64,000 bases of DNA, from the NCBI RefSeq assembly GCF_020616515.1, contig NZ_CP085135.1:4650001-4714000 (forward strand), written 5' to 3'. The translations under genes and the position numbers were made by a program. The stretch's first letter is position 1; every line of letters starts with the position of its first letter. Below the pieces are notes generated by a model, which saw nothing but the letters and a program-made list of their open reading frames with translations, did not search any database and was not told where the DNA came from. Origin of the DNA: Mesorhizobium sp. PAMC28654 (GTDB lineage Bacteria; Pseudomonadota; Alphaproteobacteria; Rhizobiales; Rhizobiaceae). Positions 1-10,680 of this stretch are shown here, piece by piece.

Positions 1-2
1 GC

Positions 3-938
3 CAGCAACTTGAAGAGCTCTATGTGAAGCTATCCGGCGAGGTCACAACTGGCGATCTGTCGAAGCTCAAAAATATTCTTGCGGGGTTCGACACTGAGGG
101 CCGCAATGAATACGACGGAAGGGTGCAGCTTTATCTAGATAGCCCGGGTGGGAGCTATTCCGAGGGCCTTGCCGTAGCCGATTATGTACGAAAAGAAGGT
201 ATCTCCACGCGGGTCACAAGCGACGCGGTGTGCCTATCTGCGTGCGCGATTATCTTTATGCATGGTGTGGCAAGGGACCCCGACGAGACAGCATACCTCG
301 ACCGGAAAATCGAGATTGGCGCAAGAGTTGGGTTTCACGCGCCCTACCTGATCCTTCCTCCTGAACTGCAACTTACAGGCGACGAAGCAAGGCTCGCGAT
401 AGCTTACGCATACAGCGACGCTCTGTCGGCTTTCTCAAAACTTTTGGAAAGCGGTGACAAGGTTCTCGATTCCGAACTGCTGATCAAAATGCTTCGAACG
501 CCTCCAAATCAGATGACTTATGTCGAAACCTATGGCGACCTCCTGAAGTGGAAAATCGGGCTGAGCGATGCCCCAAAAATTACGTCGCTGAAATATGAAC
601 AGATAGTCTTGGCTTGTGAAAACGCCTGGGCTCAAGAACAAGGCCAAAGGGGCACGAGCTCCCTAACTGATATCCGCACGAATAAGTACCGCACTAATCC
701 AAAATTATACAAACGCCTCCGTGGCGGTGGAGAATGGTATCAGTTTGTGACCGAAGATTATTCGGGAGCTACGTGCAACTTAAAAATAACGCAAGATGTA
801 GGACAATTGGACGTTAGATTGCTTGGATTTTCATATGGTGAGGAAAACTTGCCCCTAGATTCAACCCCAGGACAGGTTCTGACATACGAATACATTAACG
901 AGCCCGCAGAGAAGATTGCTATAGCGAAAAACAATTGA
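3..938 (+). CDS. ClpP-like serine protease-fold protein, 5'-truncated by window edge
   Basis: The reading frame is open to the left edge, so the true start and any signal peptide lie outside the window; the GTG at 24 has no convincing ribosome site and is probably internal. The visible part (about 310 aa) resembles the COG3904-type family of ClpP/crotonase-fold predicted periplasmic proteins. It has a glycine-rich LDSPGGS segment followed by CLSACAIIF, where the serine in SACA matches the position of the ClpP nucleophile. About 130 residues after the core match no domain I recognise. It belongs to the integrated island by position and lies tail-to-tail with the minus-strand replication genes. 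Substrate and role are unknown. The fold assignment is fairly safe; proteolytic activity is inference. Confidence 0.7.
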   Translation, partial: QQLEELYVKLSGEVTTGDLSKLKNILAGFDTEGRNEYDGRVQLYLDSPGGSYSEGLAVADYVRKEGISTRVTSDAVCLSACAIIFMHGVARDPDETAYLDRKIEIGARVGFHAPYLILPPELQLTGDEARLAIAYAYSDALSAFSKLLESGDKVLDSELLIKMLRTPPNQMTYVETYGDLLKWKIGLSDAPKITSLKYEQIVLACENAWAQEQGQRGTSSLTDIRTNKYRTNPKLYKRLRGGGEWYQFVTEDYSGATCNLKITQDVGQLDVRLLGFSYGEENLPLDSTPGQVLTYEYINEPAEKIAIAKNN

Positions 939-957
939 GGCTGAAGAACAGAAGAGT

Positions 958-1173
958 TCATCGTGATCTGTTCAGATAGCGATCTAGTGCCTCAGCGTCT
1001 CCAGCGCTAACGATGGCTAATCCAAGCGGATCAACCCTCCATGGTGCCTTGGCGTGAAGTTGCTTTCCGATCCCATAACGCTTGCACGACCTGGCAACAG
1101 TGTCGGGAGAGACCCCGGCGATGCCAGCGGCCTGCTGCAGGGTGATCGGCGCTTGCTTGTCTGGTCTTGTCAC
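958..1173 (-). CDS. Small helix-turn-helix protein
   Basis: This 71-aa protein has a MerR/excisionase-like helix-turn-helix around residues 10-35 (LQQAAGIAGVSPDTVARSC). It starts at a GTG (1173) that overlaps the stop of the primase gene by four bases (GTGA), so the two are translationally coupled. It is the last gene of a minus-strand run that begins near the integrase. A DNA-binding role, perhaps an excisionase or copy-control factor, is inferred from the motif and position only. Confidence 0.6.
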   Translation of the reverse strand: MTRPDKQAPITLQQAAGIAGVSPDTVARSCKRYGIGKQLHAKAPWRVDPLGLAIVSAGDAEALDRYLNRSR

Positions 1174-2108
1174 GCCGCTCTCCGCGAATTGAGCAGGACA
1201 TCATTCCAGTCGTCTCCGACAGTCGGCGGGATCTGAACGCCGGCCATGAGGCCGGCACAGGCCAGCCGATGGGCGAGTGCATAGGCGGCTGCCTGGCCGC
1301 CGAACTTAGGGTCATTGTCCCCGTAGACCACAATTTCGGTCACACCAGCCGGCGCCAACCATTTCTCAAGCCCGGTCGAGTTGACCGCTGACCAGCACGG
1401 GACGCCGAACAGCGCACTCGCGGCGAGCGCGGTTTCAATTCCCTCGGCAATACCGAGCTTGTGGCCGTGAGGCGCAAGGCGGATCGCTGCGCCGGCAGGA
1501 ATGCCACCGGGCATCATCTTGCGCACCTCGTCGACATCAGCCTTGCGGCCGTCTGTTGTGAGGTAGGTTCGATGGACGTTCACGGCTGTGCCGTTGATGT
1601 CGATCAGCGCAGCGAGCATTGCCGGGTGCCTCTCGCGTCTGCCGTCCTCGTCGCGATAGGCTATGGACGAGGCAAACCGCAGCGTCAGCGGATAGAAGTC
1701 GAGCCCGAGGCCGCGCCCGCGCAGATATCGGTCGACAGGATCGCCACGCGTGATCTTACTGGCGTTGTCCCAGAGGCGGGCAAGCGTTGCCTCCCGCTCT
1801 TCCGGGCTCGTTTCCTTTTTTTTCGTTGCGACAGGTGCCGCGCCGATCACTCCTTCGATCTCGGCGGCAGCTTCCTTGAAGTCGAGGCCTTTCATCCTCA
1901 TGACGAACTGGACGCCATCACCCGCACCGCAGCCCGAGCAGAAGAACGTGCCGTTCCCGCCCTTGTCGTCGAAGCGGAAACGATCCTTGCCGCCGCATCC
2001 AGGCTGAGGGCAGGGACAATGCTTGCCAGTCAATGCAGCAGTAGGAACACCGAGCGCTGACAGGATGCCGTGCCAACGACCACGAGCGCGGTCTCTGATC
2101 TTTTCCAT
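1170..2108 (-). CDS. Zinc-finger/Toprim primase-like replication protein
   Basis: The 312-aa protein starts with a P4-alpha-type zinc ribbon (CPCPQPGCGGKDRFRF, then FFCSGCGAGDG, residues about 32-65). It ends with a Toprim-like domain, with the glutamate in GIAEGIETALAAS and the acidic motif VVYGDNDPKFGG near residues 215-275. No helicase domain follows, unlike full-length P4 alpha. It probably makes primers for replication of the island after excision. The ATG at 2108 overlaps the stop of the upstream gene by one base (TGATG), and its own stop overlaps the next gene, so it sits in a tight operon. The domain calls are visible in the sequence; the replication role is inferred from the family. 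Confidence 0.8.
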   Translation of the reverse strand: MEKIRDRARGRWHGILSALGVPTAALTGKHCPCPQPGCGGKDRFRFDDKGGNGTFFCSGCGAGDGVQFVMRMKGLDFKEAAAEIEGVIGAAPVATKKKETSPEEREATLARLWDNASKITRGDPVDRYLRGRGLGLDFYPLTLRFASSIAYRDEDGRRERHPAMLAALIDINGTAVNVHRTYLTTDGRKADVDEVRKMMPGGIPAGAAIRLAPHGHKLGIAEGIETALAASALFGVPCWSAVNSTGLEKWLAPAGVTEIVVYGDNDPKFGGQAAAYALAHRLACAGLMAGVQIPPTVGDDWNDVLLNSRRAA

Positions 2109-2680
2109 CAGGCCGCCCCCTTCCTGAAGGAAACTTGTCCAATGGTTGACAATGCCTGCTGGTGCTTACCTTCAGAGGTTTTCGCCTCTTGGACAGGAAC
2201 GGATTTCTCCTGCTCCTGCTCCTGCTCCTGCTCCTGATAAGGCATAGCCTTCCCGAAGGTATCCCGAAAGGCTTTGCCAAAGGCTTCCGACATGCCTTTC
2301 GCATAGTCTTTAGCGCCTTGAATAACCTCAGCTTTTAGGGCGCACTCTGGCAGCAGATCGAGGGCGCCATTCCACGCTTTGACGACATTCGGGGACTCTG
2401 GCGGGTTGTACTTGATGAAGTTGGGAAGGGCGATCAGGTGAACCCTTTCGTCATGCTTTGCCATACCCTTCCCGCATATCTTCGCGAAGGCTTCCCGGAA
2501 GGCTTCCGCCGACCAGCCAAGCTCCTCGGCAAGACCTGATGGCGTCGCGCGCATTGCACCCAATGCCGTCATGTTGGGATGGGTCAGAAGCATGAAAAAC
2601 GCCAACTTACCCCGATCGTCGAGCGACGTGAATTTGGCGTCGTTCCAGATCCGCGTGTCGACCTTGCGATATCGGCTCAT
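2108..2680 (-). CDS. Phage-type replication-associated protein with QE repeat
   Basis: I chose the ATG at 2680 (MSRYRKVDTRIWND) because it overlaps the upstream stop as ATGA and begins with the family's conserved opening; the frame stays open upstream, but that part is not conserved-looking. The 190-aa protein resembles hypothetical phage and island proteins whose first 100 residues carry a winged-helix-like region (FFMLLTHPNMTALGAMRA). A charged tail contains five QE dipeptides encoded by a perfect hexamer repeat (2207-2236). Its place directly before the primase suggests a replication-initiation or loading role. That role is inference. Confidence 0.65.
   Translation of the reverse strand: MSRYRKVDTRIWNDAKFTSLDDRGKLAFFMLLTHPNMTALGAMRATPSGLAEELGWSAEAFREAFAKICGKGMAKHDERVHLIALPNFIKYNPPESPNVVKAWNGALDLLPECALKAEVIQGAKDYAKGMSEAFGKAFRDTFGKAMPYQEQEQEQEQEKSVPVQEAKTSEGKHQQALSTIGQVSFRKGAA
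2207..2236 (+). repeat. Five perfect tandem copies of CTCCTG within a gene
   Basis: The hexamer CTCCTG is repeated five times without error, coding on the minus strand for a (QE)n tract. Length changes by slippage would keep the reading frame because the unit is six bases. Confidence 0.9.
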
Positions 2681-2868
2681 TTTCGGCCCTCTCCGCGTAT
2701 GGCTTCGGCGCGACGGATCACGTCGACCGCGTCGATGGCCGAAAGATTGAACTGGCGCCGAAGGTGCGGAATGAGAGGTCGCGGAACGTCCGCGACCTGG
2801 AGAGAAGCAAGCCAAAGGGCCGCCGTGGCGACGACCTGGCTATGGGGGGATAGAGGTTCAAGCTGCAT
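2677..2868 (-). CDS. Unknown small island protein
   Basis: The 63-aa protein is taken to start at the ATG at 2868, which has a GGGAG ribosome site six bases upstream; a longer frame from 2886 lacks one. It contains a probable short helical domain (LIPHLRRQFNLSAIDAVDVIRRA) that could bind DNA, but I do not recognise a family. The start overlaps the end of the split HNH-AP2 gene by 11 bases and the stop overlaps the next gene as ATGA. It is therefore part of the same minus-strand operon. Confidence 0.55.
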   Translation of the reverse strand: MQLEPLSPHSQVVATAALWLASLQVADVPRPLIPHLRRQFNLSAIDAVDVIRRAEAIRGEGRK

Positions 2869-2991
2869 CGGCCGCTCCCGCTGCAAACTCGCCGTAATGC
2901 TCTACTTCCGCCTGAGCACGGACCGAAACAGCCTCGTCGAACGTCTCGAAGGTGCCCAGGACAACGTTCTTAAGATCCACGCCGATAAACG
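2858..2991 (-). pseudogene. HNH-AP2 endonuclease, C-terminal fragment cut off by IS21
   Basis: This frame encodes the end of an AP2-type DNA-binding domain (FIGVDLKNVVLGTFETFDEA, then AEVEHYGEFAA) and stops at 2858. It has no start of its own. It continues in frame from the N-terminal fragment at 5631-6004 when the intervening IS element and one copy of the 7-bp repeat ATAAACG are removed, giving a joined GRWQAF-IGVDL. The LGTF-x2-xEEA-like and GEFA motifs are typical of the C-terminal part of phage HNH/AP2 homing-type endonucleases. Now inactive. Confidence 0.8.
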
Positions 2992-3008
2992 TGCGCGGCG
3001 ACAAACAA

Positions 3009-3040
3009 GGTGAGACTCAGCGTCAATCAGGATGAGACTC
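3009..3040 (+). repeat. IS21 left-end internal repeats
   Basis: GGTGAGACTC and GATGAGACTC are spaced 22 bases apart. They correspond, in inverted orientation, to the right-end repeats and are probably IstA binding sites. Confidence 0.7.
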
Positions 3041-3141
3041 GGCGGCGGGGGTGTGACGAAGGGAGGGCGTAGCCCGACCGGAGTTACACCCCCGCCGCCG
3101 CGCAATTTTTCAGCGTCTTATGATCGCGGTCGGCCCGGTAG

Positions 3142-5580
<2,439 letters not shown>

Positions 5581-5583
5581 GAA

Positions 5584-5620
5584 TCTCATCCAGATCGCCG
5601 CTCACGTCTCATCCAGATCG
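5584..5620 (-). repeat. IS21 right-end internal repeats
   Basis: The 14-mer TCTCATCCAGATCG occurs at 5584-5597 and again at 5607-5620, a 23-base period. Its complement contains the GATGAGA core seen at the left end. Confidence 0.75.
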
Positions 5621-5630
5621 TCGCGCTATA

Positions 5631-6004
5631 ATAAACGCTTGCCATCGGCCGCTCGCGGTCTTGGTCACGCCGATCCGACCACTACTGTTGCGCGCGCACG
5701 GGCGCCGGTTTTGTGCATTCTGTCTCGGGGTGGCTTCCCGGAGGTTTTTCCAGCGGTTGTCTGCGCGCATGCCGTTCCGGTGGTCAACATGATGCTTCGG
5801 CCAGCCGCCGGTTTGGATCAACCAAATGACGCGGTGAGATTTGTATATTCGAAAATCGATCTCGACCTGCGTGTAGCCTTCCGATGTACGAGTGCCGGCC
5901 AACGCGCCGCTGCGGCACCCCCGAGGGACGCGCCAATTCAACGCGCCAGTTTCTGGATCGTAGTCGAGTAGCTCACGAGCGCGTTCCGCAGTGAGTGCCG
6001 GCAT
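5631..6004 (-). pseudogene. HNH-AP2 endonuclease, N-terminal fragment
   Basis: The frame starts at the ATG at 6004. About 124 residues of an HNH endonuclease remain: YDPETGALNWR near residue 15, the HNH core (HRVIWLIQTGGWP, then VDHRNGMRADNRWKNLRE) and the beginning of an AP2-like domain (GRIGVTKTASGRWQAF). The frame then enters the IS21 end and stops 22 bases inside it (about 5609). The remaining AP2 half is at 2858-2991. Enzymes of this type are phage homing-like nickases. It lies 38 bases after an unknown gene in the minus-strand operon. Confidence 0.82.
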
Positions 6005-6041
6005 TCTTTTCCGATTCGGCTATGCTTGTTTTCCTGGCCAT

Positions 6042-6254
6042 TTAGCGCACCCACAGCCCAGCCATCCGGCAGACTTCATGAGCGGTAGCTCGTGGTAGGC
6101 CAAAGCGGGCCGCTATGACGGTGACAGCGTAGGAACCGTCGACTGGGCCAATTGTCATTTGTGAGTTGTTGCGATAAAGATGTGCCGTCACAGCATGCTT
6201 ATCTACCGAGCCGCCGAGCCCAGCCAGGCCGGCGGCTTTGTCGTGAATGATCAT
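6042..6254 (-). CDS. Unknown small island protein
   Basis: This 70-aa protein begins ten bases after the stop of the AlpA-like gene and is clearly in its operon. The second half (VTVIAARFGLPRATAHEVCRM) could form a helix-turn-helix, but the match is weak. I do not recognise a family. Confidence 0.5.
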   Translation of the reverse strand: MIIHDKAAGLAGLGGSVDKHAVTAHLYRNNSQMTIGPVDGSYAVTVIAARFGLPRATAHEVCRMAGLWVR

Positions 6255-6263
6255 CGCTGCACC

Positions 6264-6440
6264 TCACGCCGCGACCGGGAGGTTTTCGATGAGCGCGCTA
6301 AGTTCGGAAACCAGCACGAGAGTACGCTTACCGTTCTTGCGGGGGGTGAGCTTCTTAGCCCGGAACATCTTGTAGAGACCGCTCCGGCTGATGCCGGACA
6401 TCTCCACTGCTTCCTCTACTGAAACTGCGATCTTGGTCAT
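6264..6440 (-). CDS. AlpA/excisionase-like DNA-binding protein
   Basis: A 58-aa protein with the ATG at 6440 and a GGAG seven bases upstream. Nearly its whole length is an excisionase-type winged helix-turn-helix: SVEEAVEMSGISRSGLYKMF, a basic wing RAKKLTPRKNGKRT, then VLVSELSALIENLP. Such proteins direct excision or switch on integrase and replication genes in prophages and satellites. It opens the run alpA-like, 6042, HNH and replication genes, and its promoter region carries a phased array of four ATTGNNCAAT-like sites (6500-6571), which it or a partner may bind. The regulatory role is inferred from the fold. Confidence 0.75.
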   Translation of the reverse strand: MTKIAVSVEEAVEMSGISRSGLYKMFRAKKLTPRKNGKRTLVLVSELSALIENLPVAA

Positions 6441-6499
6441 TTATTTCTCCGTAATCGCACCGGGATGTTGGTGCATACGGAGATAAATAAAAGTCGAAA

Positions 6500-6571
6500 A
6501 ATGCGCAGTCTATTTATGCAATTGCGCAATTATATATGCTATTGAGCAATTCCGGCGCGGTATTGCTCATT
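6500..6571. promoter_or_regulatory. Phased array of four ATTGNNCAAT-like dyads
   Basis: AATGCGCAGT (6500), ATTGCGCAAT (6521), ATTGAGCAAT (6541) and ATTGCTCATT (6562) follow each other at 20-21 base intervals, close to two helical turns. The second is the core of the perfect palindrome AATTGCGCAATT. The array is in AT-rich DNA between the end of the 6571-7272 gene and the start of the AlpA-like gene, so it is a likely operator for that gene. The binding protein is not known. Confidence 0.55.
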
Positions 6572-7272
6572 TATTTCCGGTGCCGGCCCCGTATTCTCCA
6601 TTCGACGGGAGTTTTCTGAGCCCAAACATCGCGCGCACGGGGACTGCGCAACCCGAAGCGGTCTCGTAGTGCGGACTCGACAGCTGTTTTGGTCAGCCTT
6701 TTGCCATTTCCATGACGCCAAGCCTCAACCTGAGCGGTTAGCCAATCGGCTGCTGCAGCCCAGGTTTCATTATGTGAAGCTGGCAAGGGTACTTCGGCGG
6801 GCAGCAAGGCAGGCTCGTTCGCCTCCGGTGCAATGCCGTCGGCTGGTGCCCCGCCATTGGCGGCAATCCGGGCGTCAAGGCTTTTTCTCGTGACATAGAT
6901 GTAGCACTGGTGACGCCAACCGTCTTCCCACTCGTCGTCAGGATCTTCAACGGGAACATGGGGATAGAGGGCATTGAGTATCCCAAACCGGAATCGGCTA
7001 TCAATGTTTTCCGTGATCCAGTCATCTGCTGAAATCGACCATATCTCGCCCCCTTCCCGCTTGCGTATTCCCGCCACTAGCGCTCCCGCAATAAAGTCTT
7101 GGTGCGCCTGTCTGATGACGGATTGCGCATTTGGCCCGGCCTCATTGGCCAAGATATTATCCTCGCCAGTGATCGCCATGCCGATTTGCTGTATTGCTCG
7201 TCGCAGGAATACGTAAGACGGGGTGTCGACAGGCCATGACGCCTCATCGGTCCAAGAAAATATGTTTGCCAT
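6571..7272 (-). CDS. Unknown island protein
   Basis: A 233-aa soluble protein with no signal peptide or membrane segment. The first half is acidic with several tryptophans (FSWTDEASWPVDTPSYVFLR); the last 70 residues are basic (WRHGNGKRLTKTAVESALRD, ending WRIRGRHRK) and could bind nucleic acid. I do not recognise a family. It lies between the integrase gene and the AlpA operator region and is read in the same direction as both. Confidence 0.6.
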   Translation of the reverse strand: MANIFSWTDEASWPVDTPSYVFLRRAIQQIGMAITGEDNILANEAGPNAQSVIRQAHQDFIAGALVAGIRKREGGEIWSISADDWITENIDSRFRFGILNALYPHVPVEDPDDEWEDGWRHQCYIYVTRKSLDARIAANGGAPADGIAPEANEPALLPAEVPLPASHNETWAAAADWLTAQVEAWRHGNGKRLTKTAVESALRDRFGLRSPRARDVWAQKTPVEWRIRGRHRK

Positions 7273-7373
7273 CGCTCACCTTCGCGAATGCACCCATGGT
7301 AGGCCGCAGGGGAAACCGGTAGGTGTTGCCGGCTTATCGGATGGCCGTCCTATCCCCTGCGATCTGTGAAGCC

Positions 7374-8714
7374 CTATCCGGCGCGCAATGGTACAACCTT
7401 GTCGTCGTCGCCTTCAGGCGGCATCAGGGCCACCACGGCCCCGGCGGACAGTTCGTCCAGTGCGTCGATGATGGCCGACGAATAATGGGTCTCGATCATG
7501 CGAGTGCTCGTGTCGTGCAGCGCGGCGACGAGACGGACCGGCAGTCCATTGCGGAGCTGTCTCACGATCGACGAGTGGCGCAACGCATAGGGCACGGTAT
7601 CCGCTGGCAACTCGGCCGGCGCGACAATATCGGCCCATGGTCGGGAAAGTTCAGTGGCATTGAGCCACGGCCCCCGGCGATCACGAATCCACGGTGCCTT
7701 CTCCTGGCTCTTATCCTGTTTGTGTCTCCAGCGTTCCAGAAGCGTATCCCCAGCGCGCCGGCCGGCGGTAGCAGGCCGTAGTGCCGTGATAATGTCGGTC
7801 CCGACACGTACTGCGATATGCGACGCCTTTTTTACGCCGCGCCCCTTCCGGCTCGTTGGGACCATCAAACGAGATTGCTGCACATCGCCAACCGCCATGC
7901 GCCTGACTTGGGAGAATCGCGCACCGGTCGCGCTCAAAACCACGACCATGCGCAGGAGATCCCCGTTCCAGTCGTCGCGATCGTCAACCACTTTTGCTGC
8001 CGCGATAATCCGTCGAATGTCGCCGTCGGGAAGTGCGGCCTTGTCTCGTGCCGTCGGCGTTTCGGCATGTGACGTAGCAAGGCCATTCTTGATGATCAGA
8101 GGAATTTCCGCAGGAAGGCGCGCGCGGTGCTTCGTGGTCGCTGCATTCAAGGCTGCCTTCAGATCGTTGACGATTCGACGAACGGTTGTTTGGGCTAGCT
8201 CGCCATCCAGGCCGTCGCGCCACTTCGAAAGGTCGCCTTCCTTCAACGAATGAAGCGCCTTCTCAGCAAGCTTGGTCGAAAGTACGTGACGGGTCAGCCG
8301 CAGACGAGCGTCGCCTCGACTTGCCTTCTCACCGTCACGAGCCAGCTCGCGCGCTTCCTGCGTCACCAAATAGGAATCGATCGCAAGCTGCACGGTGGGG
8401 GCAGGGCCGTCGGCCGCCGCCAGGTCGTCAGCCCGTTTGGTCGACACATGCCGAGAGGCAACAGTCTTAGCCTGTTCAAACGTGAGGCAAGACACGCCAT
8501 CGGCCCCCAGCTTGCCGTCGTCTGCCGTGCCGAGGGTTTCCTGCTTGTACTTTTGATCGCCCTGATACCAGCGCACAAGCCAGCGGCCACCCCGCCTCTG
8601 TTTCCGGTAGCCTAGATGGACATCGGGACTTAGCCCACGCCAGTGTACGCCTTCGGGCAAGCCGGCGCGCGCATTCCGGGTCGTCAGCGCGGCCTCCGTC
8701 AATGTCTTGGCCAT
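7374..8714 (-). CDS. Tyrosine recombinase (phage-type integrase)
   Basis: The 446-aa protein has an N-terminal arm-binding region with YRKQRRGGRWLVRWY (about residues 35-50), a SAM-like core-binding domain and a C-terminal catalytic domain. The catalytic residues seen are Arg in SATGARFSQVRRM, His and Arg in YALRHSSIVR, His in AALHDTSTRM and the nucleophile Tyr411 in IETHYSSA. It would insert and excise the island at the tRNA-Glu site whose scar lies 165 bases from its start codon, a typical int-att arrangement. The gene reads away from the att site. The frame is complete, so the enzyme may be active. Confidence 0.93.
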   Translation of the reverse strand: MAKTLTEAALTTRNARAGLPEGVHWRGLSPDVHLGYRKQRRGGRWLVRWYQGDQKYKQETLGTADDGKLGADGVSCLTFEQAKTVASRHVSTKRADDLAAADGPAPTVQLAIDSYLVTQEARELARDGEKASRGDARLRLTRHVLSTKLAEKALHSLKEGDLSKWRDGLDGELAQTTVRRIVNDLKAALNAATTKHRARLPAEIPLIIKNGLATSHAETPTARDKAALPDGDIRRIIAAAKVVDDRDDWNGDLLRMVVVLSATGARFSQVRRMAVGDVQQSRLMVPTSRKGRGVKKASHIAVRVGTDIITALRPATAGRRAGDTLLERWRHKQDKSQEKAPWIRDRRGPWLNATELSRPWADIVAPAELPADTVPYALRHSSIVRQLRNGLPVRLVAALHDTSTRMIETHYSSAIIDALDELSAGAVVALMPPEGDDDKVVPLRAG

Positions 8715-8880
8715 CAGGGGAAATCACCAATTCGTCAAATATCCGTCAAATATACCCCCGTGGACGGCCTGATACAATATGGGACGCTAGATATGCATTG
8801 CGTGAATCATTGGGGAACAGAGGCAAAACAGGTGTGTACAAAGGAGAACAGACGGGGACTGGCCCTATAATATGGAATTG

Positions 8881-8926
8881 CCCTCTCACGGCGGGAACAG
8901 GGGTTCGATTCCCCTTGGGCGTACCA
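8881..8926 (+). other. Island attachment site: displaced 3' half of tRNA-Glu(CTC)
   Basis: These 46 bases match the anticodon loop (CTCTCAC, anticodon CTC), anticodon 3' stem, T-arm (AGGGGTTCGATTCCCCT) and acceptor end with CCA of a tRNA-Glu. Upstream sequence does not form a D-arm or 5' acceptor, so this is not a working tRNA. It is the expected scar at one end of an element integrated into a tRNA 3' end. An intact tRNA-Glu with the same 3' sequence should lie at the other end, left of the window. Confidence 0.78.
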
Positions 8927-9131
8927 AGATTTTCAGACACTTAGCTGGACGGGGTCAGAAACCGTCAAGTAAGGCTTCCGTGGATGCCGATTTGGCGGCG
9001 TTCCCGAGTGATTTATCCACAGCTTCGCCGCGATCGGTAAAATTGTCCGGACCCGGTTAAGGTCTCAATCACACGCCCTCGCCATGATCACCCGTGCGAG
9101 TGTGTTGCGTATTTCCTCGCCGCCAAAAGAG

Positions 9132-9177
9132 AGCCCGTTGCCAACCCCAAGCCCCCCGCCCAGGCAACGGGCTTTTC
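9132..9177 (+). terminator. Strong hairpin terminator
   Basis: AGCCCGTTGCC (9132-9142) pairs perfectly with GGCAACGGGCT (9163-9173) and is followed by TTTTCT; the left side has AAAAGAG, so it may work in both directions. It lies in the gene-free stretch 8715-9266, which otherwise holds only the att site. It could be the original tRNA terminator and can also stop transcripts from the minus-strand gene that ends at 9267. Confidence 0.75.
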
Positions 9178-9266
9178 TATTGGACCGTCATCGGCTTGCG
9201 TCCTTTCCAAGGCCTCTCGAACGATCCGCCCACACGCAGTCGGACTTGGCGCCGAAATCGGTATGT

Positions 9267-10097
9267 TTATCGTCGCACCTTGCGACCCAGAAGCCTATCG
9301 GCCCACCCAAACGACCATATATGCCGCTGGTCCCACAAATCGATTGGCGTCCGCCAAACGCGGTATTTCGAGGCATTATCGATTTGCTGGCTAACACTCA
9401 GATGGCTGTTGGCATCGAAAAACGACTTAATCCGCTGACGCGCGAACAACTTCTTGCCCTTGGTACTGTAGTTATGCAGCGGGAGCCTGTGACGGCTAAT
9501 CGTGCGACCATCGCTCGACAACGCTACCCCCACGCAAAATTGTTCAGAAGTATGCGCCCGCACGATGCCGATCATTTGTTCGACAGTGGCGTATGCGTGG
9601 ACCAATCTCGAGGCATTGTCGCGATGGACCCCGAGCACCGCGCTTGCCCACATTGTCTCGTTTCCAGTCAGGATGTGGCCGTCGAGCGCGATGCCTTGCC
9701 CGTTGAGTGACAGGAACGACTTCTTCGGGCGCCCTTCACGACGCCACATTATCGATCGCGACGCGGAAATCTGGCTGAAGCATTTCGAGATGTCGCCTAC
9801 CGGATAGACGTCGGTGTCCATGAAAAACAGTCGGTCGCACCGGTTCAGCAGTTCAATGACGCCCGCGGCCTTTATGCCGAACTTGTACCTGCCGCCAAAG
9901 GACATCTCGGCCATTCGCTCTGGGGTCAGGTGCATGGTCTCGATCGGATAGCCATCAAAAATATGAGGCCTGTCAGTAAGGACCTTGATGCTGGCGCCCG
10001 GACAATGATGTAGAAGTCGCAACGCACTGAAAAGCGCCCCAAGGGCGTAGACCTCGTCTTGCCCGAACGCGACGTAGCCGAAATGATCGTCACTCAT
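9267..10097 (-). CDS. Putative glycosyltransferase (GT-A/GT8-like)
   Basis: The 276-aa soluble protein begins FGYVAFGQDEVYALGALFSA and has the segment RLFFMDTDVYPVGDIS near residue 95, where DTD fits the metal-binding DxD motif of GT-A glycosyltransferases. A basic C-terminal 60 residues (KGKKLFARQRIKSFFDAN) follows. It is the first gene outside the island scar. The acceptor and sugar donor are unknown, and no polysaccharide genes accompany it here. Confidence 0.55.
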   Translation of the reverse strand: MSDDHFGYVAFGQDEVYALGALFSALRLLHHCPGASIKVLTDRPHIFDGYPIETMHLTPERMAEMSFGGRYKFGIKAAGVIELLNRCDRLFFMDTDVYPVGDISKCFSQISASRSIMWRREGRPKKSFLSLNGQGIALDGHILTGNETMWASAVLGVHRDNASRLVHAYATVEQMIGIVRAHTSEQFCVGVALSSDGRTISRHRLPLHNYSTKGKKLFARQRIKSFFDANSHLSVSQQIDNASKYRVWRTPIDLWDQRHIWSFGWADRLLGRKVRR

Positions 10098-10680
10098 TGG
10101 TCCGGCCGCCGTCAGGGCCGGAATATCAGGGCGTTCTCTTCGATGGTCATTACGATCCAGCCGAAGGGATCAATTTCCTGCTGTCGTTGTCCATTCGCGT
10201 TCCCCTCACCCGGAGCGAATATTACGCGAGGATGACAGACCGGTACAATGGTCGACTCGCCAGATCACGGCACTTTGCGTGTCAGCTCGTGCAGCGATCC
10301 CGAACGCCTCCAAAGCAGTCATCGCCGCTATGTCGGGAATCAGAATCCTGCCCGACGAGGCAGGTGTCGGTTCGCCGGTCCACGTATCTTGCCTCGCTTC
10401 TGGGGCGCCCGGCCCATACGCTTACCACTTCACGTCACGGTCCACGGCTGCCGCCATTGTCCGGATACCTTACGAATCCGTAAGTCGCTGCCCCCAACCC
10501 CGGTGGCTATAAAGACGACGAGCGGCTGATCGTCCGAGCTTCGGCGCGGTTTGATCGGGCTCCGAACCCGGCGCTTGCTGCCATGTTGTTGCCTGGCAAC
10601 AAGCGCCACGGTCTTTGTCAGCAATGTCGTGGAGAGGTGTCCTCAGGATGACCCTTCACATGAGGAAGGAAGAGTTTGCG
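10098..10680. other. Gene-free stretch
   Basis: I see no frame with convincing coding character, no RNA gene and no clear hairpin with a T-run in these 583 bases. The final 80 bases probably contain the promoter of the following gene, but I cannot fix its boxes. Confidence 0.4.

Noticed and set aside
8881..8926. Functional tRNA-Glu gene
   Set aside because: Only the 3' half is present; no D-arm or 5' acceptor strand can be found upstream.
10097..10483. 128-aa plus-strand frame
   Set aside because: Composition rich in Arg, Ser and Pro without domain or ribosome site; likely chance.
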